From NCBI RefSeq assembly GCF_025370935.1, contig NC_133479.1, positions 2,697,810 through 2,761,809 of the forward strand: DNA of 64,000 nt, read 5' to 3'. Shown here one piece after another: positions 10,476 through 23,067 of this stretch. The notes beneath the pieces were generated by a model that was not told where the DNA came from, did not search any database, and saw only the letters and a program-made list of their open reading frames with translations. The translations under genes and the position numbers were made by a program. The DNA comes from Choristoneura fumiferana. Its lineage: Eukaryota; Arthropoda; Insecta; Lepidoptera; Tortricidae. How positions within the stretch are numbered: the first letter of the stretch is position 1; the number at the start of each line of letters is the position of its first letter.

Positions 10476-11157
10476 TCAAATTGATACAAGTACCAAAAAA
10501 TGTAGTTTCTTTCTAAAGTCGAAGTCAAAAAGTAAAGTTAAAATTAAGTCAACTCCAGTAGCAGTGCTGTTATCTAGTCTCTTACTCTTTGCGTAAAGAA
10601 GGTTGTCTGGAAGAGATCGCTCTTAAGCGATAATGCCGCCTATTGCCTACCTTGTAATTTGCTCTCTACGTACCTGTTTTCTGTATCGCTTATTATTTGT
10701 GGTGTACTGTACAATAAAGAGTCATAGAGACAAAGAGAAAAAGATAAGGAGAAAGAGTCAGAAATTTGTATTGTATTGTATTGTACCCCTTACATAACCA
10801 TTTTTTTCTAAACGTTATATAAACACGAAACTCAAGCCCAAAGGTTTTCAGATCGATCCAACGGCCTTGGTTGCTCGAAACCTGGGAAGCCAAAGGCGCT
10901 AATTTTGTATGAAAAAGCGGCTCGCTGAGGAGCCAGGGGCATTCTTTACCTTTAGGAAGCCATATCGTACCATTCGTGCCATACGTGCTAAGGTTATCGT
11001 GTAAGTGAATTTACTAGGGTTCATCGGTTTCCAAGTATAAAATTATAAACGTATTCGTTTAAGCTAGAAAGTAGGTGTTCACGCGAAAAAAATATTAAAC
11101 TTTGAACTTTTATGTTTTCCAATTACTTGTAAAAAAAAATAATGACTTGTTCTAAGG

Positions 11158-11359
11158 CTGCAGGGTTTCATAAAGTGAGGTCCACAGGCCCCTTAGGGTT
11201 AGGTAGCATGTGTATCAGGGGTCCGCAGTAGGTTAGTCTGTAAACATAATTATTAGGAAATTTCCAAAAATATTTTTTGACAGGGGTCCGTGGAATTGTT
11301 TAAATTGTGAAAGTGGTCTGACTGAGTGGTGGTGACTGCAAAAAGTTTAAGAAACCCTG
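11158..11359. mobile_element. Non-autonomous hAT element (Buster-type target)
   Basis: The ends are CAGGGTTTC (from 11161) and GAAACCCTG (to 11359). The 8-bp direct repeat TTCTAAGG lies at 11150-11157 and 11360-11367. Three extra bases separate the left repeat from the inverted end. An 8-bp duplication with central TA is typical of Buster-type hAT transposons. A second member is at 39136-39379. Confidence 0.78.
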
Positions 11360-11479
11360 TTCTAAGGTTTTAAAAGACGAAGTTGTTATTCATGTGGGCT
11401 GGTTGGGATACGTACAGCCAAATTAGGGCGATTTGCAATCAAAATGTGCTCTACCTGTAGCCATGCACTTTTTTTTGGT

Positions 11480-11660
11480 ACATGGCGGAAGCTTTACGTG
11501 AAGGAAAACATCGTGAGGACACCTGTGACATGAAACGAAATTCAATGGCTGTGAAGATCCCGATCTGCATTGGGCTAGTGTGCGAACTACAGCCAAATCC
11601 CTCTTTTTCTAAGAGAAGGCGTGTGCTTTGCAGTGGGACGTAAGTATATAGGCCAAGATG
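11480..11660 (+). repeat. LINE/SINE 3' tail fragment
   Basis: The words 'gtgaaggaaaacatcgtgag' and 'tttgcagtgggacgtaagta' followed by 'gatgaagatgatgat' match the 3' ends of common lepidopteran non-LTR repeats. A similar tail is at 19970-20010. Confidence 0.5.
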
Positions 11661-12139
11661 AAGATGATGATATGTCGCATAAAACAGCTAAGAGACTGTG
11701 AATAGAACCAAATTGCCCACTTTCGGCCATTTTATTCGACCTTTAGATCCCGTTACTTTGCCTATGGGCAAATAAGTTCCATGGACTAACTACGGGTATA
11801 GACAACACAAGCAAACTTGCGTATTCACTAGAAATTATATAAAAATCCCTCGTTTTCTGTGACCATTTTTAACACGTAATTTTAACTGCTTGCCTATCTC
11901 CTTCTTAATTAATTGTCTTCTCATAACTAGGTTAGCTAGAACAGATCCCTTATTAGGGACAAGCTTGTCTTTGCACTTTTCTCTATAAATCTGTATTTTT
12001 ATGTGCAATAAAGAGTTTACATACATACATTTTGATAATTTTCTTTGATCTCGTTGATTTTACAAGCTAGTTAAGTAATGTTTTTTGTTTCAGTTTCGTA
12101 TGTGTAGGTAACGAAAATGTTGCCATAGGGCCACCGATA

Positions 12140-12202
12140 CAGATAGAAAACAGTGAGATTCAGATAGAAAACAGTGAGATTCAGATAGAGAACAGTGAGA
12201 TT
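12140..12202. repeat. 21-bp tandem repeat, three copies
   Basis: The unit CAGATAGAAAACAGTGAGAT+T occurs three times head to tail, with one A-to-G change in the third copy. Confidence 0.92.
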
Positions 12203-13184
12203 CCTTTATTGTGGCGTCCCCCATGCTATAATTACAAAGTATTTGCAATTAAAAATTTGCAAAACAGAGTAAAGAGAGTAGAGAAAACTATAGCAGAGAG
12301 TTAATGACAGTAGATTATTTTTGGTATTAAATAAAAGTCATAAGTATCATCGCGAATTTATAACATCCCTCTTTTTGCATCGGGGGTTAAAACACGTATT
12401 TAATAAATAAACCTAAACCTAAATCCACCTTTCGTCTCCAAGCAATTTTTGCTTGGTTATAGTCGTTAGAGCTAGTTTATCTCCATATATTATATCTGTG
12501 GATCTTCTCGTATACAAAATAATATTAAAGCTCAATAGGCCCAATCAGTAATTTATTAATAAAATAAGGCTCAGGGGTATTTTATGGCCAATAAAAGTCA
12601 ATTCATGATGGCATAAATTGGAAATAAGAAAATACGTATGTTGTGATGTGAAGCAACGTTTCTAAAAAATCAACTTTATAAAAGTCAAAACATAATCTGG
12701 ATTGTGTTTTGATTGACATGACAACATACCATAATGTTGTTTTAATAAAGAGGTTAGCTTTCGGTTTTACATTACTATTCCCAATATAAGAGTTTTTTCG
12801 TAGAGATAAATAAATATTTTTTCGAAGAAGTAAGACCTCACAGCACAAGTAAAAATCCGCAAACAGACGTCCAACAAAGGGATCCCCTAAGGGTTATTTT
12901 CCCTTTTCGAGTGCAAGATGTTATACACTGCTAGTTTGAAAAAGGCAAGAGTTTAAATTGGTCAATCGGTGCAGCAATGTAGTGGTACTTGCATGATTTT
13001 TCTTGCAGGTCTAAAATGGGCTTAAGGATTAAATAGTCTGCGGAAATTGACACTCTATAATATAGACTCTATGACTGATGTTTACTCAGTCGACGATGAG
13101 CCGGCGTTAAATATCATCATCATCACCAGCACCCTTAGAACGCCACAATGAACCACAACTTGCCACTTTTATCTACGTTACCAG

Positions 13185-13280
13185 TGTCGCCAGGTGTTCG
13201 GTATTTTACCGAACCGTTCGGTATTTAGCATTGTGTTCCGTGATCGGTATAACAAAAATACCGAAGGATGGGCGGTTCGG
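13185..13280. mobile_element. Probable DNA-transposon end with TTCGGTATTT words
   Basis: 'agtgtcgccaggtgttcgg' is followed by repeated short words TTCGGTATT, its complement AATACCGAA, and ATCGGTAT in both orientations within about 90 bp. Dense subterminal repeats of this kind occur at hAT-type transposon ends. No partner end was found. Confidence 0.4.
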
Positions 13281-14307
13281 TTTTTTTTCTGATATTTTTT
13301 TCTTCCTAATAAACGATTCGACTGTCAGATTTTACGCAATCGACAATCGATGTTGCCGCCCGTCAAAATACTCTATTAGTTTTAACCTCTCGACATTTAA
13401 TTTATTTGTTATCCACTTTCTCTGTCTATTGAACTCGAACCGTAAATCTTTGAAAACATGTGTGCGGAGTTCTATTGAAATTGTAAGACGCATTGAAATG
13501 TTTTGTAAAGCAAGACAGCTGTCGCGTGTATTGTGGACTGGCTGGATTAATGAATAGTTCAGTTAGACTGTTAGAGAAGCACGTGCTAATGCGAGCATTA
13601 AAAGAGGACCAAGAGAAAAGTTAATGACAAGCTTTCACTTAAAAAAGTGCAACGAAAAGACACTATAGATGATATAACTAATTTGTTAAAAACAGATTTC
13701 TCCTACGGTACTAGATATTCCTCACTTAGCCAACCTAATAGTCATTTTCGAAGTGAATCCTTATGCCTCCTCACCCCAGCTAATTTCTCTATAATTATGT
13801 TCCTATAGCTTATACTCAGCATTGTCTAGTTTTTTTTTTCATCCTCCTTTCATTAAACCAATTCACTCAGAAAACTTCAGCCTGTGATACAATATAATAA
13901 ATACACAGAAACTTTTAACAACTCAGAAGAATGTACAACATCATCACCATCAGAAAAAGCGGATTAGTATCTAGACAAAATCCAGCTGGAGAAAACGCTC
14001 GATTAGTTAGCGAAGAAACATTTAAGCCCAAGCATAGATCCCTGTGGCATAGAGAAAAATAAAAAGAGTTTGATCCTATTGTACCTACTCGTATTGTTTT
14101 CATTTTAGTAATACTATCGGCAATCTTCGTGGTTTGGTTCTAATTGTCCACCAATTCGAAAGCCTAACTTAGATCTGCATTAAATGCAGTGCGACAGCAA
14201 GACACGTAATGATATTATTAACACGAAAACTACTTTATAGCTATTAATAAGATAGTAGTAGAGTTAATTCTTAAACTTAAATCCTTAATCCACCACCATC
14301 CACCTAC

Positions 14308-14519
14308 TTCCAACGTAGTTGTCCATGCTCTCTTTCCTCACGATGACGGAAGACATCCTCGTGGCATAGACAATGCAGCTGTCAAGGAAGGAGGAATGTG
14401 GTGCCACGACCAAGATCGGAGCCTCCTTCCGACTGGCTTGGCGACCTCGTACGCTGATGGCCATGCCTCCGGCCAAATAGGACATCTTGCCGATGAAACA
14501 TATGAGCGGTTTTAGAGCC
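14308..14519 (-). CDS. LPCAT: LPCAT-like acyltransferase, alternative exon 3b
   Basis: This 212-bp exon has acceptor TTCTAG (14520 side) and donor GTAGGT (14307 side). It starts with the last base and ends with the first base of a codon, exactly like exon 3a. It encodes 70 full codons from ALKPLICFIG, through GRQ, to APHSSFLDS and YVG. HSSFLD is the HX4D catalytic motif of glycerolipid acyltransferases, and the flanking MSSVIVRKES resembles the vertebrate LPCAT1 segment more closely than exon 3a does. With exon 2 the joining codon is AGG (Arg); with exon 4 it is AAA (Lys). Including both 3a and 3b, or neither, breaks the frame, so this is probably a mutually exclusive partner of 3a. A silenced exon duplicate is the alternative, but its frame and splice sites are intact. 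Confidence 0.87.
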
Positions 14520-15782
14520 CTAGAATGAAAAGTTTTGAAAGTCAGATTGGAGTATCTAAAAATACTATTATGACAATATTATCCCTTAGGTTGCTACTAA
14601 TTGTCGAAATCCTACACGTACCCCTAGACATAGTTACAAATATCTACTCTGATAAGTCACCTTGTCACTTTCAGTATCAGTAGTTAACTATACAGAACTA
14701 ATAATAAGAAAAATATATACCAAGAATAAGGTTTATGGAGTAATACGAGTAAAGTGATGGAATCATATTCAATATGAACCTCCTAAAATTAACGCTTGAT
14801 TCATTCAAGTGATTAGTCAAACTTTTCTTTTTATCTCAAGACAATAGCAATTTAATTTCTATATTTGGAGCAAAGCCAGCCGAGTCGACAGTTCGTAATC
14901 ACGACCAAATTCGTCGTATGCATATTGTAAGTTACATAACAGTATTTACAGTTTTATCGAAATTGTAATCCGCAAAGCACTTTCGCTGTCTGTAGCGTCG
15001 CATAGCGTTTAAGTGTCGCGTGCATTCAGTTTCTCTCTTATTAGACCTGTTAGATAAGCACATATTTCATTAAGTTAGAATTCTGTGGATTGTAACTTGT
15101 TAGGAATTTGTGAAAATTCCTTTCAAAATTTATAAGACTGATTTAAAGAAAGACTCCCACAGACCACCTAAAAGAGGTCAAATGAGTGTAATAAGGATGA
15201 AGTTCAAAACATTGGACCATGTTTTAAATAAGGAAAAAAAAACAATTATGTGAGCTTTTTAGCTGTTGGCACTCTAGTATCATATTATCGGACTTCTATA
15301 CATAAATATCAAATTCCAAGTCCACCTGATTCGTGAAAGCACGTCAATTCAAGTGCAGGATTGCACGCAAACAAAAAGTCTAAGTTTTTTGTTTTTAACA
15401 CAATTTCTACTGCTTCTTTCAGATTTCATCTGGCAACACAGTCACAAGCTTTTATTTAGCTCTATTACACGAGTACTTATGTTTACCTTTAGTTTATCAT
15501 GTAGGTACCTTTACTAAGTTTTAAGTAACACCGGAAATGGGTGCAACGCAACTGACAAGATTTGACCTAATTGACTACCGTACAAACTGACAGCAAAAGC
15601 TTGCAATATTACCTAATCAGCTTATTATCTCGTATTTTACTATACCTTACCTACTACATGAATTACGTCCGACTTATTTCTTCCGCCTTACATAATGGCA
15701 TTTCTTCCCACGATAACGTTCTTACAACTGCTTGTTGTATTATCTTTCGCAGTGCGAATTGTTTGATTGTTTAGCAACGTTT

Positions 15783-16010
15783 TTTAGGGTTTCGTACCCA
15801 AAGGGTGCCAACGGAACCCTATTACTGAGACTCCGCTGTCTGTCTGTCTGTCTGTCCGTCTGTCACAGGGCTCTATCTCTTGAGCCGTAATAGCTAGGCA
15901 CTTGAAATTTTCAGATTATGTATTACAGTGGCCGCTACAACAACAATAGGTACTAAAAATAGAATAAAGTTACAAATTAAAGGGGGTCGTCATACAAGAA
16001 AAGTCTTTCA
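15783..16010 (+). repeat. Dispersed repeat R2 ('GGGTTTCGTACCCAAAGGGT')
   Basis: The repeat starts TAGGGTTTCGTACCCAAAGG, contains a (TGTC)n stretch and 'agccgtaatagctaggcac', and runs into 'aaagggggtcgtcataca'. It is the same family as 17655-18285. It is one of the commonest moth intronic repeats in my experience; class uncertain. Confidence 0.6.
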
Positions 16011-16265
16011 TTCAGCGGTTTTTGGTTGCTACGCTGCCAAGATGACGGCCGTCAGTTGCTAGGGGCAACGCCCGTGACCCTATGTTGTTAAATGTTTAAC
16101 TACTTATTAATTTGCGATTTTATTAGTGCTATTTTATAAAACCTTCGATAATTATAATAATTGTCTCTAAGACCGTGGTTTATTTTTTTGTGCAGCATTA
16201 AGACTAAATAACAATTTATGTTCCACAAACCTCCGACACTACACACGCTTCACATAAGCCAACTT

Positions 16266-16691
16266 CATTAAGGGCTATCGCGTATGAATTCGCCGCTAGA
16301 GGCGCTAATGTAGCGTGAGGTCTCCGAAATGTCAAATCTCATAGTTTTTGGGTGAGCTATGCGGATTTATTTATAATTGGAATAATTTTGTGAATATTTT
16401 GCAATATCTGAAATTAATTATGGCAAATATGCGTTCCGGGGCAAGGAAGTTCTGTGTTTTGAGACAGTTTTGTCTTTCGGAAACTTTTCTCCTTCCTTTT
16501 TTTCCGATCAAAAGGGACTACGCAACACTGTGGTTGCTCGATATTTTTATGGTGCGGTTTTAAGGTGTATTAAATATGATTTTAATCTAAACTTTGTTTT
16601 CACGCCCGTGATAACAGATTTTGAAAGCCATACTTAAAAACCTCACGCAACAGTGCGCCATCTAGTGAGACAAAAACGATAGCCCTCATTA
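16266..16691. mobile_element. MITE with about 60-bp terminal inverted repeats
   Basis: The left end GGGCTATCG and the right end CGATAGCCC begin long imperfect inverted repeats that include 'ctagaggcgc'/'gcgccatctag' and 'gcgtgaggt'/'acctcacgc'. TCATTAA flanks both sides, a candidate 7-bp target duplication. A solo end of a related element lies at 37684-37750. Confidence 0.75.
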
Positions 16692-17338
16692 AGCGCTCAC
16701 AGCCGCTGTGTAATGCTTTTTACATTAAAAAATGTCCGTTATAATTCATACTACTTAAGTAACACATTAATTTACAAGCTCAAAATTTAAAATCAGGTTA
16801 AGATTAATTCACTAATTCATAATAAGTACGCGCCATTCGGCCGAATTAACGTGTTCAGCCACTTTTATTTATTCTGCCGCGGGCGCCGCGGCGTATGGCA
16901 AGAGTCTAAAGCGCTATTCAGCCTCCGACAGGGCGACAGCCAAAGAGGATGAGAATTTAAAATTGTTCTTTATTCAAAATACTTGCACCTAGTGCTTACA
17001 TTTTGGTGATATATTTTTATTAACTTGTAACTCGTAGTTATGTTTGTTCAGGTGGAATTAATATTTCAACTTAAATTTGAAGTGGATATCTTCAACCGAT
17101 TGAGCTGAAATTTTGCATGCATGTATAAATCCGATGACAATGCAATATTATTATGACTGTAGAAGTGATCCATAGGAACTCTGTAATGAAACGACACGAC
17201 CGCATCGGTTTTAGTCTCATTTGATTCGTCTTGACGACTACCTACTTTGGTAGCCAGGGGCAAAAAGTACCGCAAACAAAAAAGCTTGTATTAGATTTTT
17301 TTACAAAAAATATTACTGTACTATTGTTTTTAAAACAT

Positions 17339-17410
17339 TGTACGGAGGTGCGGAACTCTTCATGCGCGAGCCGCTCGCACTCGCACATGACCGTTTTTTT
17401 TTTTTAGATG
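17339..17410 (+). repeat. R2 repeat tail fragment
   Basis: 'gtacggaggtgcggaactct' with 'cgctcgcactcgcacatgac' matches the end of the R2 copy at 18225-18285 ('gtacaggacccttcgtgcg', 'gcacttgaccg'). Confidence 0.55.
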
Positions 17411-17654
17411 TATTTATGACCGTCTATATCTTTTCCGTGTTTGAACGGAATTCGATGTTTTTTTTTTATTTGTTCGTGTTAAAGTAAATGAACTTTTACT
17501 TTTCTTATAGGAAACGAACTTAATAAAAAGCGTTATAATAAATAATAATTATTTGTCAAGTAATTATTTTAAAATTAAGTTTATTATATGAGCTATTCAG
17601 TATTAAAACGGTTTAGTAAAACAACCTCTTTTATCACTAAACTACTTTAATCTT

Positions 17655-18285
17655 TTACGGTTTTGTACCCAAAGGGTAAAAGCGGGACCCTATTAATAAG
17701 ACTTCACTGTACGTCTGTCTGTCTCGTAAACCGTGATAGCTAGACAGTTGAAATTTTCACAGATGATATATTTCTGTTGCCTTGCCGCTATAACAAATAC
17801 TCAAAACAGAATAAAATAAACATTTAAGGGGGCTCCCAAATAACAAACTTGATTATTAGATATAATGACACCCGGATAACTCACGTCTTAAATCGAGTTT
17901 AGCTCGACATGTTTCGGGCTCATTGAGTACGCGTGTTGCAGCAGCCGCTGAGTCGCGTTGCTCCGGAGACGAAGAGCTACGGATTAGCCCGAAACATGTC
18001 GAGCTAAACTCGATTTAAGACGTGAGTTATCCGGGTCATTATATTTAATATGAGTGAGTCTCACGGTAGTTTCATGTTCAAAATAACAAAAATGATTTTT
18101 TGCCGTTTTTTGCTCGATATTAATAACGGCAACAGGTAGACGCTGTGGGGCTATACGTGAAACGTGATTTTTTGCAATTTTTTGCTTATGTCTTATGATA
18201 GATATAGATCTAGATATTATCTAGATAATGGTACAGGACCCTTCGTGCGCGAGTCCGACAAGCACTTGACCGTTTTTTAAATTGT
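17655..18285 (+). repeat. R2 repeat split by a MITE
   Basis: The first part (17655-17860) runs from 'ttttgtacccaaagggtaaa' to 'ggctcccaaataacaaac'. It is interrupted by the palindromic element at 17861-18043 and resumes with 'tttttgccgttttttgctc', ending 'cttcgtgcgcgagtccgac'. Order and orientation of the two parts agree with one R2 copy. Confidence 0.65.
17861..18043. mobile_element. Palindromic MITE, 58-bp arms, inserted in R2
   Basis: The left arm starts TATAATGACACCCGGATAAC and the right arm ends with the complement GTTATCCGGGTCATTATA. The arms run almost without mismatch for nearly 60 bp (to GTTTCGGGCT / AGCCCGAAAC) around a 65-bp GC-rich loop. A shorter relative, 60576-60643, keeps the same ends and the same flank 'tttaatatgagtgagtctca'. 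Confidence 0.85.
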
Positions 18286-19050
18286 AATATTATAACTGGA
18301 CAATATTTATTTGTTATGGGTTTGTTTATGGATTTATTTATACTTACTTGAATGTTTGTAGTGGCTTTGTTTTTTTTTTTCAATGAAAGTTTAAAATCTC
18401 AACAAATATGAATACTTAATGATCAAAAACACGAAATAATGCTTACAATTATTTTACACGCTCATGGCATTAGTTACAAAAGAGAAAATGCTCTGACAGC
18501 AGATTATATTCAGCAATATTAAGAAAAACATTTAAAGAACTACATTAAAAACTTAAACAAACTAAGAGTGTAGTTTTTTAAGAAAAATCTAAGTCAAAAT
18601 ACCTTTTTCGAAATAAATGGCACTTTTACTAAACTCCCCTCCCCCCTCCCCTCCTTATTTTTATTAACTTTTTAGGACGTCCTAACTGATTTCTATCTAA
18701 CACAGATTTTCATTTATTTACCAAGCATGACACATAATTAGTCATCGTTATCAACGTGCTCTTTTTATAGCAAAGTAGGTACGCGCGATTGACGGAAAAA
18801 AAACAAATAAACCCACACAAGCATTTTAAACTTATATATTTCACAAATTATGAGATTTATATACATATTTATAATCATTTCATCACTGAATAAACGACTA
18901 AAATTTGTTCAATAGATTTGGCTGTCAGTCGTTCATGACGATTAGAAAAAATCCATCTTAAATAGGTAACTAAATGACCTTTCTACGTTAACAGAAGACG
19001 GAGGAAGGTAATTTAAGTATTAAATTATTAATACTTAAATAAATTACTTA

Positions 19051-19203
19051 CCCTCTTATTCATAAAACTTAACAAGCCTATGTTAATAACAAATGCGTTG
19101 TCCCTTTCTAACAAATACAAATGTCGAAGTGACAGATAAGGACAAACGAATTTGAGCGGCATTTTAACTAAAATAGGTTTGATTGTCGTTATGAATAAGG
19201 GGG
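19051..19203. mobile_element. MITE with CCCTCTTATTCATAA ends
   Basis: Left 'ccctcttattcataaaac..caagcctat' is inverted at the right as 'ataggtttgattg..ttatgaataaggggg'. There is no coding content. Confidence 0.65.
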
Positions 19204-19310
19204 TTAATGTCAAGTGACGAGTTTCTTAAAAAAACGGCTTTGATATATGCGACTAATATGCTTAGGAAATAGTCTATAAAATAATGAGCTTGTAACTATG
19301 ACAAAAATTT

Positions 19311-19336
19311 ACATAAGTGTAAATTTACACTTATGT
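19311..19336. repeat. Perfect 26-bp palindrome
   Basis: ACATAAGTGTAAA followed at once by its reverse complement TTTACACTTATGT. No loop and no mismatch. Function unknown. Confidence 0.9.
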
Positions 19337-20741
19337 TAATTATTGTATTTTTTTGTTATTTGGAGTAAGCTTCATGAATTTAACCACAGAAAACATATAG
19401 AAACTCGCGGTTTTAAAGAGTTGTCCAGGGGACGTAACCATGGCAACGAGGTGCAAGAAAAAGTTGATCGACCCGTGTACACTTTTTTTCCAAAGTAAAG
19501 TTTCATCAAACTTCCCGTACCTAACTTTCGTTCTAAAAAGAGGTTTACAGTGCTTTTTAATTATTCATCGAAAGCTCTCAACCTCGCTCGGCACTATGCC
19601 GTTCAGTTGGCAGCCTGGCTTGTGGCCAAACTTGGAATTTAACTACAAGCTTATTTGTTTGAACGTGGATAGATTAACTTTAGTTAGTTTTTCTTTGCTA
19701 AGATATGCTTTAAGGGGTGTAGTCAAGGCTCTTCTTAAAGATGATTAATTAATAGGTAAATTAATTTAATTCGTAAACACGGCTCATACAATAAATATCT
19801 TACGTACTAACATACTTGGTATGAAAAACTAAATATTAAAAACCATTTAGAAGATAAAATGGCGTCAGTCGAATAATGATGATGACCTAAAAAAAATTTC
19901 GGAGGTCGATTTTGCCCAATTTTTGATATATTGGCAGTTATCACAAAAGCTAGGCTTTTAAATGTTACTTAATGTGCCTTTGCCCAGCAGTGGGACATTA
20001 CAGGCTAATAAAATAAATATATTATTATATATCTTAATTGTATCAATGTTTTAATCAATGTAATTATTCTACATGATTTTTTTAGTACCTCTGTAACGGT
20101 TTCCTTCTCTATTTAATCGAACGGTACTCTATTAAAAGTTTAACATTTTATAACAACACTATGTATGTTAACGTTATCTATTAAAGTTGTAATGGATCGT
20201 GCTGCCTGAGAAGGGCAATCAACTTTATTGCCCCAATAATTTAGATATTGCCCATCTTAAAAAAATTATAACACGCCACAAAGCTTTCGCGAAGTGACAC
20301 CTAATAAATTGTCAATAAAAATTATGGGCTGTGGCACTCGTACTTTACTTATGTAAATTCACCAAATATTTTTAACGTTAAAATTTTAAGCGGTGAATAA
20401 ATAGGTGTTTTTTCAGCATTTATACTCCGTTTAATTTAAGGTTTTAACTAACGGTCAAATTGTAACACACGTTTCTCGGTGTTTCGATCACAAACGGACT
20501 AAAAATACCTACATGTACATTTATTAGCGGTATTTATTATGTTTTTATTATAGAAGTTAACATTTTTTTTAAATAGTTTGGTTATTTCATTTAAAAACGT
20601 GTGCACATTTTACCGTTAAGTCTCAAATGTTAAAAAAATAGAGTATAGACAACAAAAAAGCGATAAAAACTTCGCCTAATAACCCATCCCTGAAGTCTTT
20701 TTATTTTTAAGTAGATACAGTCTAACGAATTGAATAATGAC

Positions 20742-20812
20742 ACAGGGTGGAACCTTTCTGCTACTAATGTCATGTTGACATCTCATACTTTTGTCGAGGA
20801 AATCGTTTAGGT
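20742..20812. mobile_element. Fragment of the GGATGGAACC MITE family
   Basis: 'gggtggaacctttctgct' and 'atgttgacatctcatacttt' match the ends and interior of the element at 8143-8243 in the opposite orientation. Confidence 0.5.
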
Positions 20813-21074
20813 TTGCGAAAGTCATTTTCGTTGCAGGCAGGGTTTTGTTTGTGAAACATTAAACTAAAATACAAATTTTCGTCAAGTGTGTTCTAAATTA
20901 TGGTTGATTTTAGATACTTAAGTGAAAAATTTTCGATAAGACGATTATTTAAAGTAATATTATAATGAAATAAAAGGACTATCAGCTACAAGATCTTTAC
21001 TATAAGATATCTAACGAGTAATCAAAACTTGATATTGAATATTTGTGGAATTCTATACTGTATGTGACCTGACC

Positions 21075-21175
21075 TGGGGGCTACTATAAAATTGGAAATT
21101 CTTATCGTAACGTCCCTCTCGCTCTCGTATTAAGCAATATAATCGACAGCAGGACGGCAAGATACAAAGTTTTTT
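21075..21175. mobile_element. MITE family A (GGGCTACTACGAAA), copy 1
   Basis: 'gggggctactataaaattgg' with core 'cgtccctctcgctctcgtat' and 'aggacggcaagatacaaag' is a diverged copy of the palindromic element seen in full at 61712-61827. Its right end is lost where a LINE tail begins. Confidence 0.7.
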
Positions 21176-21425
21176 TATTCGACTGGATGGCGAACGAACA
21201 AGTGGGTCTCCTGATAGTAAGAGATGCGTAGCCAACCTAGAGGCCTAAGATGGGATACCTCAAGTGCTAGTAATTTCACCGGCTGTCTTACTCTCCACGC
21301 CGAGACACAACAGTGCAAGCACTGCTGCTTCACGGCGGGATTAGCGAGCAATATGGTGGTAGCAATCCGGGCGGACCTTGCACAAGGTCCTACCACCTGC
21401 AAAGTTGTTCGAAGTTTGTACTTCG
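21176..21425 (-). mobile_element. LINE 3' end, inverted
   Basis: The T-rich left side, 'gcgaacgaacaagtgggtct', 'gccaacctagaggcctaag' and 'tccgggcggaccttgcac' make a conserved block I know from lepidopteran non-LTR elements in antisense orientation. No full ORF. Confidence 0.55.
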
Positions 21426-22952
21426 TAGTATTGGGCCAGACACAGGCTTGGTCGTATTTTCTTCACGGGGGCGAGAGAAGTTGCGGATAAAAAAAGGCAG
21501 TATTATTAGTTGTAAAAAAAAAAATTCAATGAATACTTAATTTTGTATGATTTTTTTAAACATTGTCTAAAAAAACACTTATTTCGTATAGATCTCTATT
21601 GACGTGATCTTTCACACATTATACGAAATCTACATATTTGGGTTCGTCTTTGACGTCTCTAAAAACGTGTCTTTCGGTTTTAATTTGAACTAAATAACAC
21701 AAAAGTTATTTGTGCCTAAAATTGTTCAACTTTGATGCCAAATATCTCGAAGACAATAAACTTTGAAGAAAATATAGGATACTACATTGCTTAAAACCGT
21801 TTTTGTTAATATAATTAGGTACAAAAAACATAAGAAAACTAAGGAATTCAGATCGAAGGTCATTGGGGCATGGGATCCCCTTAATTTTATGCAACAATTC
21901 CGCTTTTATAACTTTTGATTGGAGCCTACTTAAAACTAGTTTTATATATAAGTGTTCAGAAACGAAATAAAATAGCCAATTTCAGATATTTTGCAGTAAG
22001 ACCTCTAAATTAACATAATAATAAAAATGTTAGCGTCGGATTTTTGCACTAATTATGTGGTAACCGGATTTGTGAGTGTTTCGCTTTATGAAGTTTATGA
22101 TCGTTTGCATTTTAACCACGACGGATCGAAGAAAATGTATGCGTTTAGTTAGGGCAACAGGCAGAACGTTTTTTTTAGATTAATCTGATTTTTTTTCAAA
22201 AATTACTGAACCAATTTCGATGCAGTTTATGTGAAATATGTGTTTTATATTTTTATATTGCCATTTTGGATGATTGATGTGTATAGTAAATTACAATTTT
22301 CTATTACTAAAAATATCCGAGCTAAGTCGTGGACAGAAGAAAGTAGCGACACTAGAAGAGCTCCTTATTGACTATGAGTCACTAATAAATTAATTATAAA
22401 ACACAACATGTCTCTAACTTCTGGACAAAAATTGATAAGATCGTGTTGATTAGGGTATTGTATTTGTAACCTATGTACTAAACCTCATATCAAATGCCAC
22501 AGTAATACCCAAGAAAAGACCGATTTACGATTTAATACCTCGGAAAATACATTTATTTTATTTTGAAAACGTTTTTTTAAATTCATTTAATACCTATACT
22601 TTATTTCACAAAATTGTATATTGAAGACGGAGTTGCAGGCAACAGCTAGAAAAATATAAAATTAAGTTTTAGATGGAGGCGACAAAATTTAAAAATCAAA
22701 TAAGTAATTTTTAAATTTATATTATTTAATTTAATGCATGTAGATTTAATTTAATGACCTGAAATAAATTATTTAAATTTATTTGTTTTATTTTTTTTTA
22801 ATTTACATTCCTGAGAAAGAACTCTACCTGGGGTTTAAGGCATAAGGTAGAGACACGTTGTATATTGTTTTTCATTGATTTATTCGTTGTTTAGTGGTTT
22901 TACAAATTTAAATTTACAGTGTGGAGGTGGAGGAACGAGGAAAGGAAAGCTA

Positions 22953-23067
22953 TCATAACGCACTTTCGTTGGTAGGTACAAGGGCATAATTGTCAAAAAA
23001 AAAACGAAAAATTAGAAAATTCGAAAAAAGTGAAATCATGCCCTTGTTCTACCTAAGGTGCGATAAG
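22953..23067. mobile_element. MITE, hairpin-forming
   Basis: 'cgcactttcgttggtaggta' and 'acaagggcat' are mirrored at the right by 'atgcccttgttctacctaag' and 'gtgcgataag'. The arms flank a short A-rich loop. Confidence 0.65.

Larger units (their letters stand above)
7688..14307. other. LPCAT intron between exons 3b and 4
   Basis: This 6.6-kb intron holds a SINE, several MITEs, LINE fragments and a 21-bp tandem repeat, listed separately. I found no further LPCAT-like exon. Stretches such as 8250-8920, 9510-10180, 12210-13180 and 13290-14300 show only AT-rich sequence with no recognisable feature. Confidence 0.6.

Noticed and set aside
13231..13557. 108-codon open frame on the plus strand
   Set aside because: It starts inside a transposon-like end and has no recognisable domain.
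15840..15860. TGTC microsatellite as a satellite array
   Set aside because: It is only a short run that belongs to the R2 dispersed repeat.
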